From Sandaracinobacteroides sp039808025 (lineage in GTDB: Bacteria; Pseudomonadota; Alphaproteobacteria; Sphingomonadales; Sphingomonadaceae), in the NCBI GenBank assembly GCA_039808025.1, contig JBDHSK010000008.1, positions 62,001 through 126,000 on the forward strand: 64,000 nucleotides of DNA, given 5' to 3'. Every line of letters starts with the position of its first letter. Within the stretch, counting starts at the first letter, position 1. Both the position numbers and the translations under genes were made by a program. This document shows, in pieces, positions 35,419 to 44,992 of this stretch. The notes beneath the pieces were generated by a model. The model made no database searches. It was given only the letters and a program-made list of their open reading frames with translations, and was not told the origin of the DNA.

Positions 35419-36962
35419 GCGTCTACACTTCCGGTTGCTGAAGTGGCGGGGGTGATGGCGGGTTTTGCCACCGGTTTCACCGTATCGGCAGTGCGGGGCG
35501 GCCCTGCCCGTTCAACCCTCGCCATCAGGCTTTCCACCGGTGCCCGCAACGGCGCAAGGAAGGGTGCCGGGTAAAGGCCGATCCACAAGGTAACCACAGC
35601 CAACGGCACCATGATCGCCCATTCGCGGGGATTGAGATCTGGCATGGCGGCCGAATCCTCATGGGTCTGCGCCCCGAACAGCACCCGGCCGAACAGCCAC
35701 AGCATATAGGCCGACGACAGGATAACCCCGGTCGCCATCACCACACCCACCAGCGTGTTGGCCTGGAACATCCCCATCAGCGACAGGAATTCGCCCACGA
35801 AGTTGGCCGTCCCCGGCAGCGCCACCGACCCCATGGTGAAGATCATGAAGAACATGGCATAGCGAGGCATGTTGGTAGCTACACCACTGTACCTGACGAT
35901 GTCGCGGCTATGCAGCCGGTCATAGACGACACCCACGCAAAAGAAGCAGGCTGCCGACACCACGCCATGCGCCAGCATCACCATCACGGCGCCTTCCACC
36001 CCCTGGCGATTGAAGGCGAAGAGGCCTGCCGTCACGAACGCCATGTGCGCCACCGACGAATAGGCCACCAGCTTTTTCATGTCGGTCTGCACCAGCGCCG
36101 TCAGCGCCGTGATCACCAGCGCCGCCATCGACAGGAAGAACATCACATCCATCAACTGCACCGAGGCTTCCGGGAACATCGGCAGCGAGAAGCGCACGAA
36201 GCCATAGCCCCCCATCTTCAGCAGAACACCGGCCAGAATCATCGACCCGGCGGTCGGCGCCTGCACGTGGGCATCGGGAAGCCAGGTGTGCACCGGCCAC
36301 ATCGGCAGCTTCACGGCAAAGCTGGCGAAGAAGGCGATCCACAGCCAAAGCTGCGCCTGTTTGGGGAAATCGGTTGCCATAAGTGCCGGGATATCGGTGG
36401 TTCCAGCGGTCATCGCCATCCACATCATCGCCACCAGCATCAGCACCGAGCCAAGGAACGTGTACAGGAAGAACTTGTACGAGGCGTATACCCGGTCCTT
36501 GCCGCCCCACACCCCGATGATCAGGTACATCGGGATCAGGCCGCCTTCGAAGAACACATAGAACAGAAACAGGTCGAGACTGGCGAAAACGCCGATCATC
36601 AGCGATTCCATCAGCAGGAAGGCGGCAATATATTCGGGCACCCGAACCTTGATGCTGTCCCACCCTGCAAGGATGCTGAGTGGCATCAGGAACACCGACA
36701 GCAGGATCAGCACCAGGCTGATACCGTCAATTCCGAGGTACCAGCTCATGACACCGCCAAACAGCTCCTGCCGTTCGGTGAACTGGAACGCCGCCGTGCT
36801 GTTGTCGAAGCCGGCCCACAGATAAAGGCCCATGGCAAACAGGACCAACGTCGTCACCAGGCCCAGCCAGCGCGCCGTGCGGGCGCGCGACGGGTCGTCT
36901 CCGGGCGCCACAAGCACCGCCAGTGCCACGATCAGTGGCAGTATGATCATCGCGCTCAGCAT
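35415..36962 (-). CDS. nuoM: NADH-quinone oxidoreductase subunit M
   Basis: 515 residues, about fourteen membrane helices. It is an antiporter-like proton-translocating subunit. The family block FFEGGLIPMYLIIGVWGGKDR carries the key helix 5 Glu; SSVAHMAFVTAGLFAFN follows. It begins at the ATG at 36962, directly next to the nuoL stop, and overlaps nuoN by 4 bp. The C-terminal tail beyond the last helix is Pro/Ala-rich. Confidence 0.96.
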   Translation of the reverse strand: MLSAMIILPLIVALAVLVAPGDDPSRARTARWLGLVTTLVLFAMGLYLWAGFDNSTAAFQFTERQELFGGVMSWYLGIDGISLVLILLSVFLMPLSILAGWDSIKVRVPEYIAAFLLMESLMIGVFASLDLFLFYVFFEGGLIPMYLIIGVWGGKDRVYASYKFFLYTFLGSVLMLVAMMWMAMTAGTTDIPALMATDFPKQAQLWLWIAFFASFAVKLPMWPVHTWLPDAHVQAPTAGSMILAGVLLKMGGYGFVRFSLPMFPEASVQLMDVMFFLSMAALVITALTALVQTDMKKLVAYSSVAHMAFVTAGLFAFNRQGVEGAVMVMLAHGVVSAACFFCVGVVYDRLHSRDIVRYSGVATNMPRYAMFFMIFTMGSVALPGTANFVGEFLSLMGMFQANTLVGVVMATGVILSSAYMLWLFGRVLFGAQTHEDSAAMPDLNPREWAIMVPLAVVTLWIGLYPAPFLAPLRAPVESLMARVERAGPPRTADTVKPVAKPAITPATSATGSVDA

Positions 36963-38978
36963 TTACCCGACCATGAACCAAGTGATGAAGGCAGCCACAC
37001 CGATCAGCATCACGAAGGCGTAGCTATAGAGAAAACCGGTCTGCAGCCGATGGGCCGTCGACGAGCCAACCGATACCAGCTCGGCCCAGCCGTCGGCGCC
37101 GAAGCCGTCGATCAGCTTCTTGTCGGCGCGCCAGAACAGCCGTCCCAGCCAGTTGGCGGGACGGATGACCAGCAGATCGTAAAGCTCGTCGAAATACCAT
37201 TTGTTCTGCAGGAACCGGTGGAGGTCGCGGAACTGCGCCACAAAGCGATCGGCAAAGTCCCGGCTGCGGATATAGACAAGGAAGGCGATCAGCAGGCCGA
37301 TGGCCATGGCTGCAAATGGCGCCCAATGCACCCAGCCCGGCACATGATGCAGCGATTCCATCAACGCGTGGTTGAACGACAGTGTCCCCGCCCAGAATTG
37401 TTTATCGCCGACGAAATAATCGTTGAAGATCAAACCAGCGACCAGCGCCCCGATCGACAGCAGCACCAGCGGCACCGTCATCACCCAGCTGCTTTCATGC
37501 GGCTGATAGCCCGCCGTGCCATCACTTTCTTCGTGCGCGGCTGTTACCTGGTGGGCGTGCGCATCATGAGAGCCGTGGCTGTCGTGACCATGGTTTCCAT
37601 GAACCGCGTGCTGAATATGTTCCGACTGTTCCCACCGCGGTTTCTGGAAGAAGGTCAGGAAGATCAGCCGCCAGCTGTAGAAACTGGTGAGCGTGGCGGC
37701 AAAAATACCCGCCCAGAACGCCACCTGTCCGGATTCATTGCCCTTCATGAAGGCAGCGAACAGCACGGCATCCTTCGAAAAATAGCCCGATGTATAATTG
37801 AGGCCGGTGATGGCGACGGTGCCGATCACCATCACTGCAAAGGTCAGTGGAATGGCTTTGCGCAGCCCGCCATAAAAACGCATGTCCTGCTCGTGGTGCA
37901 TGGCGTTGATCACCGAACCCGCCCCCAGGAACAGCAGCGCCTTGAAAAAGGCATGGGTGAACAGGTGGAACATGGCGGCGCCATAGGCCCCGACACCGGC
38001 TGCAAAGAACATGTAGCCCAGCTGCGAACAGGTGGAGTAGGCGATCACCCGCTTGATGTCGTTCTGGGTGGTGGCAACCGTGGCCGCGAACACGGCCGTG
38101 AAGGCACCAACATAGGTGACGACAGTAGAGGCGGTGACCGAGGCTTCATAAAGGGGCGACATGCGGCATACCAGGAACACCCCGGCCGTCACCATGGTGG
38201 CAGCATGGATGAGGGCGGAAACCGGAGTCGGCCCCTCCATCGCGTCGGGAAGCCAGGTGTGCAACGGCACCTGCGCCGATTTGGCCATCGCCCCCACGAA
38301 CAGCAGCAACCCTGCCGTGGTGAGCGCATCGACCGACATGCCAAGGAAGGTGAAAGTCGTGCCCTTCATCGCCGGAACCCCGGCGAGAATGGTATCGATA
38401 TCGGTGGTTCCGAACAGCACGAACAGGGTGAACACCCCCAGCAGGAACCCGAAATCACCCACCCGGTTCATCACGAAGGCCTTGATTCCGGCCGTCCACG
38501 CCGAACGCTTTTCATACCAGAAGCCGATCAGCAGATATGAGGCGAGGCCCACCCCTTCCCAGCCGAAGAACAGCTGCACAAGGTTGTCGGCGGTCACCAG
38601 CGCCAGCATGGCGAAGGTGAACAGCGACAGATAGGCGAAAAACCGCGGCTGATCGGGGTCTTCCGCCATGTAGCCCCAGCTATAGAGATGGACCAGCGCC
38701 GAGACCGAGGTGATGACGACCAGCATCACACCTGTCAGCATGTCGACGCGCAAGGTCCAGTCGACATGGAAACGGCCGCTGCTGATCCACTGCATCACCA
38801 CATGGTCGCTGGCGGGCGCGCCCCCCATCAGGCCGAGAAACACCACCCACGACAGCGCGCACGATACGACCAGCGCGCCCGTTGTCACCAGCTTGGCTGC
38901 GGTATTGCCAATGGTGCGGTTGCCAAGCCCGGCGATCAGAAAAGCCAGCAGCGGCAAAAAGACGATTAGCTGGATCAT
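36963..38978 (-). CDS. nuoL: NADH-quinone oxidoreductase subunit L
   Basis: 671 residues from the ATG at 38978; a longer open frame to 39053 only overlaps nuoK. It is the distal antiporter-like subunit with the long lateral helix near the C-terminus. Blocks such as GWEGVGLASYLLIGFWY, LHTWLPDAMEGPTPVSALIHAATMV and STCSQLGYMFFAAG are typical. A cytoplasmic or periplasmic loop at about 455-485 is strikingly His-rich, with ten His in about 32 residues. The start is 1 bp after the nuoK stop. Confidence 0.96.
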   Translation of the reverse strand: MIQLIVFLPLLAFLIAGLGNRTIGNTAAKLVTTGALVVSCALSWVVFLGLMGGAPASDHVVMQWISSGRFHVDWTLRVDMLTGVMLVVITSVSALVHLYSWGYMAEDPDQPRFFAYLSLFTFAMLALVTADNLVQLFFGWEGVGLASYLLIGFWYEKRSAWTAGIKAFVMNRVGDFGFLLGVFTLFVLFGTTDIDTILAGVPAMKGTTFTFLGMSVDALTTAGLLLFVGAMAKSAQVPLHTWLPDAMEGPTPVSALIHAATMVTAGVFLVCRMSPLYEASVTASTVVTYVGAFTAVFAATVATTQNDIKRVIAYSTCSQLGYMFFAAGVGAYGAAMFHLFTHAFFKALLFLGAGSVINAMHHEQDMRFYGGLRKAIPLTFAVMVIGTVAITGLNYTSGYFSKDAVLFAAFMKGNESGQVAFWAGIFAATLTSFYSWRLIFLTFFQKPRWEQSEHIQHAVHGNHGHDSHGSHDAHAHQVTAAHEESDGTAGYQPHESSWVMTVPLVLLSIGALVAGLIFNDYFVGDKQFWAGTLSFNHALMESLHHVPGWVHWAPFAAMAIGLLIAFLVYIRSRDFADRFVAQFRDLHRFLQNKWYFDELYDLLVIRPANWLGRLFWRADKKLIDGFGADGWAELVSVGSSTAHRLQTGFLYSYAFVMLIGVAAFITWFMVG

Positions 38979-38979
38979 T

Positions 38980-39285
38980 TCAGCCCTGCATCTGGCGGGC
39001 ATCGTCGACGGCGATGGTTCCGCGGTTCCGGAAATAGACGACAAGTATGGCAAGCCCGATCGCCGCCTCGCCGGCGGCCACCGTCAGCACGAACATGGTG
39101 AAGATCTGCCCGACCATGTCACCAAGGAACACGGAAAAGGCGACCAGGTTGATGTTCACCGCCAGCAGGATCAGCTCGATCGACATCAGGATGACGATGA
39201 TGTTCTTGCGGTTGATGAAGATTCCGAGCACGCCGATGGTGAACAACAGGGCGCTGACGACCAGATAATGCCCGATCCCGATCAT
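38980..39285 (-). CDS. nuoK: NADH-quinone oxidoreductase subunit K
   Basis: 101 residues with three membrane helices. It is the ND4L homolog with the conserved Glu residues in MSIELILLAVNINLVAFS and the TVAAGEAAIGLAI helix, which take part in proton transfer. The ATG at 39285 overlaps the nuoJ stop as ATGA. Length matches the family. Confidence 0.96.
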   Translation of the reverse strand: MIGIGHYLVVSALLFTIGVLGIFINRKNIIVILMSIELILLAVNINLVAFSVFLGDMVGQIFTMFVLTVAAGEAAIGLAILVVYFRNRGTIAVDDARQMQG

Positions 39286-39926
39286 TCCACGTCCTCTTCG
39301 ATGCGCACCCCGGCCGAGGTATCGATCCCCACACCCACGGCCGGACGTTCGTTGCGGATGGTTTCCGAGACATCGCGCCGCCGCTGACGGCTGAAGTTCT
39401 GCCGTTTCACGCCCGGCCGGTGGCGCATGGTCAGCACGATCGCTCCGATCATGGCGGTCAGCAGGATCATGCCGGCCATCTCGAAGATCAGCACATAATC
39501 CGTGTACAGCAGGACGCCCAGCGACTGGGTATTGGTGAGCTCGGGCCGCACGGGGGCAGCGCGCGTGGCCATGACCGTGTCGCCGAACGTCCAGCCCATG
39601 CCGATCGCGGCCAGCTCCGAGGCGATGACCAGACCGATCAGCAGACCAAAGGGCAGATACTGGGCGAACCCGGCCCGCAGTTCGGTGAAATCGATGTCCA
39701 GCATCATCACCACGAACAGGAACAATACGGCGACGGCCCCGACATAGACGATCACCAGGATGACGGCGATGAACTCGGCCCCGATCACCAGGAACAGGCC
39801 GGCGGCGTTGAAAAACGCCAGAATCAGCCACAAGACCGAGTGAACCGGATTGCGCGCCAGAATCACCATCAGCCCTGAGAGCAGGACGATGCCGGCGAAC
39901 ATATAGAAGATGGCTGCCTGAATCAC
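39282..39926 (-). CDS. nuoJ: NADH-quinone oxidoreductase subunit J
   Basis: 214 residues with five membrane helices, the ND6 homolog. The conserved VYVGAVAVLFLFVVMMLDI helix next to the quinone channel is present. A polar C-terminal tail of about 45 residues (with HRPGVKRQNFSRQRRRD) extends beyond the last helix, as in other alphaproteobacteria. The start is taken as GTG at 39926 (reads GTGATTCAGGCA), since the family begins with IQAAIFYMFA-like wording. The open frame to 39998 overlaps nuoI. Confidence 0.94.
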   Translation of the reverse strand: MIQAAIFYMFAGIVLLSGLMVILARNPVHSVLWLILAFFNAAGLFLVIGAEFIAVILVIVYVGAVAVLFLFVVMMLDIDFTELRAGFAQYLPFGLLIGLVIASELAAIGMGWTFGDTVMATRAAPVRPELTNTQSLGVLLYTDYVLIFEMAGMILLTAMIGAIVLTMRHRPGVKRQNFSRQRRRDVSETIRNERPAVGVGIDTSAGVRIEEDVE

Positions 39927-39972
39927 CGGATGCCGTCGCCCCTGAAAATCATGGTTCTGCGTTCCCGCCCGC

Positions 39973-40458
39973 TTAGCGCCACTTGGCGTCAGCGGCAATG
40001 TTTGCCGCCAGCGCCCGCTCCCAGCGCTCGCCGTTGGCCAGCAGCTTCTGTTTGTCGTACATCAGTTCCTCGCGGGTTTCCGTCGAGAATTCGAAGTTCG
40101 GCCCCTCGACGATGGCGTCGACCGGGCAGGCCTCCTGACAGAACCCGCAGTATATGCACTTGGTCATGTCGATGTCGTAGCGCGTGGTGCGGCGGCTGCC
40201 GTCGGCGCGCGGTTCGGCCTCGATGGTGATCGCCTGCGCCGGGCAGACGGCCTCACACAATTTGCAGGCGATGCAGCGTTCCTCGCCGTTGGGATAGCGG
40301 CGCAGCGCGTGTTCGCCACGAAATCGCGGCGAGATCGGCCCCTTTTCATAGGGGAAGTTCACCGTGCTCTTGGGGCGGAACACATATTTCAGGGTCAGCC
40401 AGTGCGCCTTCACGAACTCGACGAGCAGCAGCGAAGTGGCGGATTCCGCAAGTCTCAT
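39973..40458 (-). CDS. nuoI: NADH-quinone oxidoreductase subunit I (two 4Fe-4S clusters)
   Basis: 161 residues. It carries clusters N6a and N6b of the peripheral arm, with two ferredoxin motifs: CIACKLCEAVCPA and CIYCGFCQEACPVDAI. The start ATG at 40458 overlaps the nuoH stop as ATGA and has a strong GGAGGTG upstream. The N-terminal amphipathic stretch attaches it to the membrane arm. Confidence 0.97.
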   Translation of the reverse strand: MRLAESATSLLLVEFVKAHWLTLKYVFRPKSTVNFPYEKGPISPRFRGEHALRRYPNGEERCIACKLCEAVCPAQAITIEAEPRADGSRRTTRYDIDMTKCIYCGFCQEACPVDAIVEGPNFEFSTETREELMYDKQKLLANGERWERALAANIAADAKWR

Positions 40459-41510
40459 GCCGCACCTCCCGCGAAATGACCGGTGAACACCAGCCAGCCC
40501 GACACCAGGGCCACCCAGAACAGCGACAACGGCAGGAAGATCTTCCAGCCCAGTCGCATCAGCTGGTCGTAGCGATACCTTGGCACCGTCGCCTTCACCC
40601 AGGCGAACACGAAGAACATGAACAGGATCTTGGCGAACAGCCACAGAATGCCCGGCACCAGATACAGGGGCGCCCAGTCGAACGGTGGCAGATAGCCCCC
40701 CAGGAACAGGATCGACATCATCGCGCACATCAGCAGCACGTTGATGTATTCCCCAAGGAAGAACAGCGCGAAGGTCATCGACGAATATTCGACCTGATAC
40801 CCGGCCACCAGTTCGGCTTCGGCTTCGGGAAGATCGAAGGGCGGCCGGTTGGTTTCCGCGAGCGCCGAGATCAGGAAGACGACCCCCATGGGGAACAGCA
40901 GCGGGTTGAACATGTTGCCGTTCAGGAAGCCCAGCACATTGCCGCGCTGGCTCTCAACGATGGTCGTCAGGTTGAAGCTGGAAGCGTAGAGGACGACGGT
41001 GATGATCACCAGCCCGATCGACACTTCATAACTCACCATCTGCGCGGCCGAGCGCATGCCCCCCAGAAACGGGTATTTCGAGTTGGAGGCCCAGCCCGAC
41101 ATGATGATTCCGTAAACCCCCATCGACGAGATGGCGAACAGGAACAGCACGCCGACATCGATATCCGACAGCACCCAGCCATGATCGAAGGGGATGACCG
41201 CCCATGCCACCAGCGCCAGCACGAAGGTGATGACCGGCGCCAGAAAGAACACGCCCTTGTTGGCGCCTGTTGGAACGATGGTTTCCTTGAGGAACAGCTT
41301 GATGCCGTCGGCAAAGGGCTGAAGCAACCCCACGGGCCCCACCACATTGGGGCCGCGCCGCATCTGCATCGCCGCCCATACCTTGCGGTCCACCCAGGTT
41401 GACATCGCCATCGCCAGCATCAGCGGCAGGGCAATGATGAGGATCAGCGCCAGATGCGCAAGCAGATAGCCGGGAATTTCTCCGGCCCAGCTCTGAAACC
41501 AGGCGGTCAT
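40455..41510 (-). CDS. nuoH: NADH-quinone oxidoreductase subunit H
   Basis: 351 residues with eight or nine membrane helices. It lines the quinone-binding chamber at the arm junction. Signature stretches are STWVDRKVWAAMQMRRGPNVVG and NRPPFDLPEAEAELVAGYQVEYS, the latter holding conserved acidic residues. The start ATG at 41510 overlaps the nuoG stop; the open frame further upstream is a shadow of nuoG. Confidence 0.97.
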   Translation of the reverse strand: MTAWFQSWAGEIPGYLLAHLALILIIALPLMLAMAMSTWVDRKVWAAMQMRRGPNVVGPVGLLQPFADGIKLFLKETIVPTGANKGVFFLAPVITFVLALVAWAVIPFDHGWVLSDIDVGVLFLFAISSMGVYGIIMSGWASNSKYPFLGGMRSAAQMVSYEVSIGLVIITVVLYASSFNLTTIVESQRGNVLGFLNGNMFNPLLFPMGVVFLISALAETNRPPFDLPEAEAELVAGYQVEYSSMTFALFFLGEYINVLLMCAMMSILFLGGYLPPFDWAPLYLVPGILWLFAKILFMFFVFAWVKATVPRYRYDQLMRLGWKIFLPLSLFWVALVSGWLVFTGHFAGGAA

Positions 41511-43507
41511 TCCGCGGCCTCCGCAAACGAGGGCTTGCGCCCTTCCAGAATCTCGACCACGCAGTCGCGCATGGTGGGGCTGGCGCGCAATATCGGGTTC
41601 GACAGATAGAAGCTGTGCCGCCGCTTGCGGGCCGGGCCGGCGGGTGCCGCCGACGCCGCATACTGGCCGGAAGCGCCGGCCGGCAGCATCCCTTCGCGCA
41701 CCAGTGCCGGCCATTCGGAGCCGATGCGCTGGCGCAACTGGTCGAGCGAATCATAGCCAAGCGTCACCTCGAGCACCTCGGCGAGGGCGCGCAGCACCGT
41801 CCAGTCTTCGCGGGCATCACCGGGCGGGAAGGTGGAACGCAGCGACCGCTGCACCCGCCCTTCCATGTTCACATAGGTGCCGGGCTTTTCCGACCAGGCA
41901 CCGCCCGGCAGGATGATGTCGGCCGCCGCAGCCCCACGGTCACCGTGTGAGCCGATATAAACGATGGTGGAGCCGGCAAACGGCGCCAGATCGATTTCAT
42001 CTACCCCCAGAAGCAACAGCAGCCTGGGCGGCCGCGCCGCCAGCGCCGCCATCCCCTCGCCGGCCCAGCCGGTGGTCATGGCGCCGCCCAGCGAGGCTGC
42101 GACCGGAAGCACGTTGAAGCCGTTCCATCCGTCGCGCACGAACCCCAGCGCTTGCGCCGCCTGCAGCACGGACGCACTGGCATTGCGGCTTCCGATCAGG
42201 ATCACTGGCCGTTGCGCCTTGGCCAGTGCCTCGGTCAGCACGGCCGGCGGGTTGGCAAGCAGGCCCATATCGTCGCCCAGCAGGGTGAGCGGGTAGGAAG
42301 GGTCAAGCCCTTCGCCAATGCGGAACACCTTGGCCCCGCCCTTGCGCACGGCTTTCCGGATGCGGCTGTTCACCAGTGGCGCATCGAGGCGCGGGTCAGA
42401 GCCGGCGATCAGCACCAGATCGGCCTTCTCGATTCCGGCGATGGTGGTTTTCAGCCGCCAGTCGTCGTCCACATATTCGGCGCCGTCGGTGCGGCACTCC
42501 AGCCGGGCGGAGCCAAGGCCGGTCAGCAGATCCTTGGCGGCCACCATTTCCTCGAGCGCGCACAATTCCCCGGCAATCGCCGCGATGTCGCTGCCCTCCA
42601 CGCCGGTAAGTGCCGCCCTGACCGCCTGGAAGGCCTCGGGCCAGGTCGCTGCCGTCAGCTGGCCGTTGCGCTTCACCCATGGCCGGTCGAGCCGGCGCTC
42701 CTTCAGGCCATCGGCCCCGAAGCGCGACACGTCGGAAATCCATTCTTCGTTGACATCGTCGTTGACGCGCGGAGTCACCCGCACCACCGCCCCTGAACGG
42801 GCGCCAACCGTGATGTTCGAGCCCACGGCGTCCATCACGTCGATGCCGTCGGTGCGCTTCAGCTCCCACGGGCGCGCCTCGAAGGCATAGGGCTTGGCGG
42901 TCAATGCCCCGACCGGACACAGATCGATCACATTACCCGAGAGTTCCGAAGTGACGGCCTGTTCGAGGTACGAAGTGATCTGCATGTCCTCGCCGCGATA
43001 GAGCGCGCCGATTTCCTCAACACCGCCCACCTCGGTGGCAAAGCGGATGCAACGCGTGCAGTGGATGCAGCGCGTCATCACCGTCTTGATCAGCGGCCCC
43101 ATGTATTTTTCGGTGACCGCCCGCTTGTTTTCCTCAAAGCGCGAGTAACCGCGGCCATAGGCAATCGCCTGATCCTGCAGGTCGCACTCGCCGCCCTGGT
43201 CGCAGATCGGGCAATCCAGCGGGTGGTTGATGAGCAGAAACTCCATCACCCCCTGCCGCGCCTTCTTCACCATCGGCGAATCCGTGCGGATGGTCTGGCC
43301 ATCGGCCGCCGGCAAAGCGCAGCTGGCCTGCGGCTTGGGCGGGCCGGGTGCCACTTCCACCAGACACATCCGGCAGTTGCCGGCAATCGACAGCCGTTCG
43401 TGATAGCAGAAGCGCGGAATCTCCTTGCCGGCTGCCTCGCAGGCCTGCATCACCGTGGCGCCGGCCGGCACCTCCACCTCTATTCCATCGACGGTTACCT
43501 TGGGCAT
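41507..43507 (-). CDS. nuoG: NADH-quinone oxidoreductase subunit G
   Basis: 666 residues. It is the large Fe-S subunit of the peripheral arm. The N-terminal 2Fe-2S cluster (N1b) uses Cys34, Cys45, Cys48 and Cys63. The His/Cys-ligated N5 cluster site is HPLDCPICDQGGEC, and N4 is at CIHCTRC with a later Cys. A molybdopterin-oxidoreductase-like fold without cofactor follows. The start at 43507 is preceded by a 180-bp non-coding gap after nuoF, the only real break in the nuo operon. Confidence 0.97.
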   Translation of the reverse strand: MPKVTVDGIEVEVPAGATVMQACEAAGKEIPRFCYHERLSIAGNCRMCLVEVAPGPPKPQASCALPAADGQTIRTDSPMVKKARQGVMEFLLINHPLDCPICDQGGECDLQDQAIAYGRGYSRFEENKRAVTEKYMGPLIKTVMTRCIHCTRCIRFATEVGGVEEIGALYRGEDMQITSYLEQAVTSELSGNVIDLCPVGALTAKPYAFEARPWELKRTDGIDVMDAVGSNITVGARSGAVVRVTPRVNDDVNEEWISDVSRFGADGLKERRLDRPWVKRNGQLTAATWPEAFQAVRAALTGVEGSDIAAIAGELCALEEMVAAKDLLTGLGSARLECRTDGAEYVDDDWRLKTTIAGIEKADLVLIAGSDPRLDAPLVNSRIRKAVRKGGAKVFRIGEGLDPSYPLTLLGDDMGLLANPPAVLTEALAKAQRPVILIGSRNASASVLQAAQALGFVRDGWNGFNVLPVAASLGGAMTTGWAGEGMAALAARPPRLLLLLGVDEIDLAPFAGSTIVYIGSHGDRGAAAADIILPGGAWSEKPGTYVNMEGRVQRSLRSTFPPGDAREDWTVLRALAEVLEVTLGYDSLDQLRQRIGSEWPALVREGMLPAGASGQYAASAAPAGPARKRRHSFYLSNPILRASPTMRDCVVEILEGRKPSFAEAAE

Positions 43508-43580
43508 GGCGGTGCCTTAGCCCCTCCATTCACAGATGGGAAGCGCCCGCGTGACCGCGCGACACAGGAAGTCTTTGTTG

Positions 43581-43600
43581 TTGCGAGCGATTCTCATAAA
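43581..43600. promoter_or_regulatory. Fur-box-like site in the nuoF-nuoG gap
   Basis: TTGCGAGCGATTCTCATAAA resembles alphaproteobacterial Fur operators of the TGCGAATCATTCTCAT type, as I recall them. One half, ATGAGAATC on the minus strand, is excellent; the other, TGCGAG, is close. It sits 74 bp upstream of the nuoG start. The call is by eye against a remembered consensus. Confidence 0.5.
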
Positions 43601-43687
43601 CTCACCTGCACTTCGGTAAACCCGTCAGGCAGCCGTCACGGCATCCCGCCGGCCAGTTCCTTGCACCCATGGACATTTCCGGCGCCG

Positions 43688-44992
43688 CTATTCTGCAGCC
43701 AATGCCTGCGGAACCGCCACGAAGCCACGCCGCTTGGCAATGCGCGCCTCGATTTCCGGGCGGAAATGGCGAATCAGCCCCTGAATGGGCCAGGCGGCGG
43801 CGTCGCCAAGCGCGCAGATGGTGTGACCTTCCACCTGCGTCGTCACTTCCAGAAGGGTGTCGATCTCGTGCGGTTCGGCGTCGCCCTTCACCAGCCGCTC
43901 CATCACCCGCCACATCCAGCCGGTACCTTCGCGGCATGGCGTGCACTGGCCGCAGCTTTCATGCTTGTAGAAGTAGGACAGGCGGGCAATGGCGCGGATC
44001 ACGTCGGTCGACTTGTCCATGACGATCACCCCGGCCGTTCCCAGGCCGGATTTCAGCGCCTTCAGAGCATCGAAATCCATCGGCGAATCGATGATCTCGT
44101 GCGCGGGTACCAGGGGCACCGACGATCCGCCGGGAATCACCGCCAGCAGATTGTCCCAGCCGCCGCGAATGCCGCCGCAATGGGTCTCGATCAGTTCGCG
44201 GAAAGGCACCGACATCGCTTCTTCAACCACGCACGGGCGGTTCACATGGCCCGAGATCTGGAACAATTTGGTGCCGCGGTTGTTCTCGCGGCCGATTCCG
44301 GCAAACCAGTCTGCGCCGCGCCGCAGGATGGTGGGCGACACCGCAATCGATTCGACATTGTTGACGGTGGTGGGGCAGCCATAGAGGCCGGCGCCAGCCG
44401 GGAACGGCGGCTTCAGGCGCGGCTGGCCTTTCTTGCCCTCGAGGCTTTCCAGCATCGCGGTTTCCTCGCCGCAGATATAGGCGCCAGCACCCCGGTGCAC
44501 GAACACATCGAAATCATAGCCCGATCCGCAGGCGTTCTTGCCGATGAACCCCTTGGCATAGGCTTCCTCGACGGCCGCGAACAACACCTTGGCCTCGGCA
44601 ATGAACTCACCACGGATATAGATGTAGGCGGCGCGCGCCCGCATGGCGAACCCGGCCACCAGCGCCCCCTCGATCAGCTTGTGGGGTTCGTGACGAATGA
44701 TCTCGCGGTCCTTGCAGCTCCCCGGCTCGGATTCGTCGCCGTTGATCACCAGGAAACTCGGGCGGCCATCCTTCGGCTCCTTGGGCATGAAGCTCCACTT
44801 CATGCCCGTGGGGAAGCCGGCGCCACCGCGGCCGCGCAGCCCCGAATCCTTGATGGTCTGGATGATGGCGTCCGGCCCCATGGCCAGCAGCGCCTTGGTG
44901 TCCACCCAGTCGCCGCGCTTCATCGCGTGCTCGATGGTCCAGGGCTGGAACCCGTAGACGTTGCGGAAAATGCGGTCGGAATCAGCGAGCAT
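43688..44992 (-). CDS. nuoF: NADH-quinone oxidoreductase subunit F (FMN and NADH site)
   Basis: 434 residues. It binds NADH and FMN and carries 4Fe-4S cluster N3. GLRGRGGAGFPTGMKW is the glycine-rich nucleotide and FMN loop. ESCGQCTPCREGT supplies three of the cluster cysteines and the fourth is in HTICALGDAAAWP. It overlaps the nuoE end by 11 bp. After its stop there are 180 bp before nuoG. Confidence 0.97.
   Translation of the reverse strand: MLADSDRIFRNVYGFQPWTIEHAMKRGDWVDTKALLAMGPDAIIQTIKDSGLRGRGGAGFPTGMKWSFMPKEPKDGRPSFLVINGDESEPGSCKDREIIRHEPHKLIEGALVAGFAMRARAAYIYIRGEFIAEAKVLFAAVEEAYAKGFIGKNACGSGYDFDVFVHRGAGAYICGEETAMLESLEGKKGQPRLKPPFPAGAGLYGCPTTVNNVESIAVSPTILRRGADWFAGIGRENNRGTKLFQISGHVNRPCVVEEAMSVPFRELIETHCGGIRGGWDNLLAVIPGGSSVPLVPAHEIIDSPMDFDALKALKSGLGTAGVIVMDKSTDVIRAIARLSYFYKHESCGQCTPCREGTGWMWRVMERLVKGDAEPHEIDTLLEVTTQVEGHTICALGDAAAWPIQGLIRHFRPEIEARIAKRRGFVAVPQALAAE

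Noticed and set aside
35661..38540. Plus-strand open frame of about 960 codons opposite nuoM and nuoL
   Set aside because: It is antisense to conserved complex I genes; its composition (many His, Gln, Arg) is that of a complementary-strand artefact.
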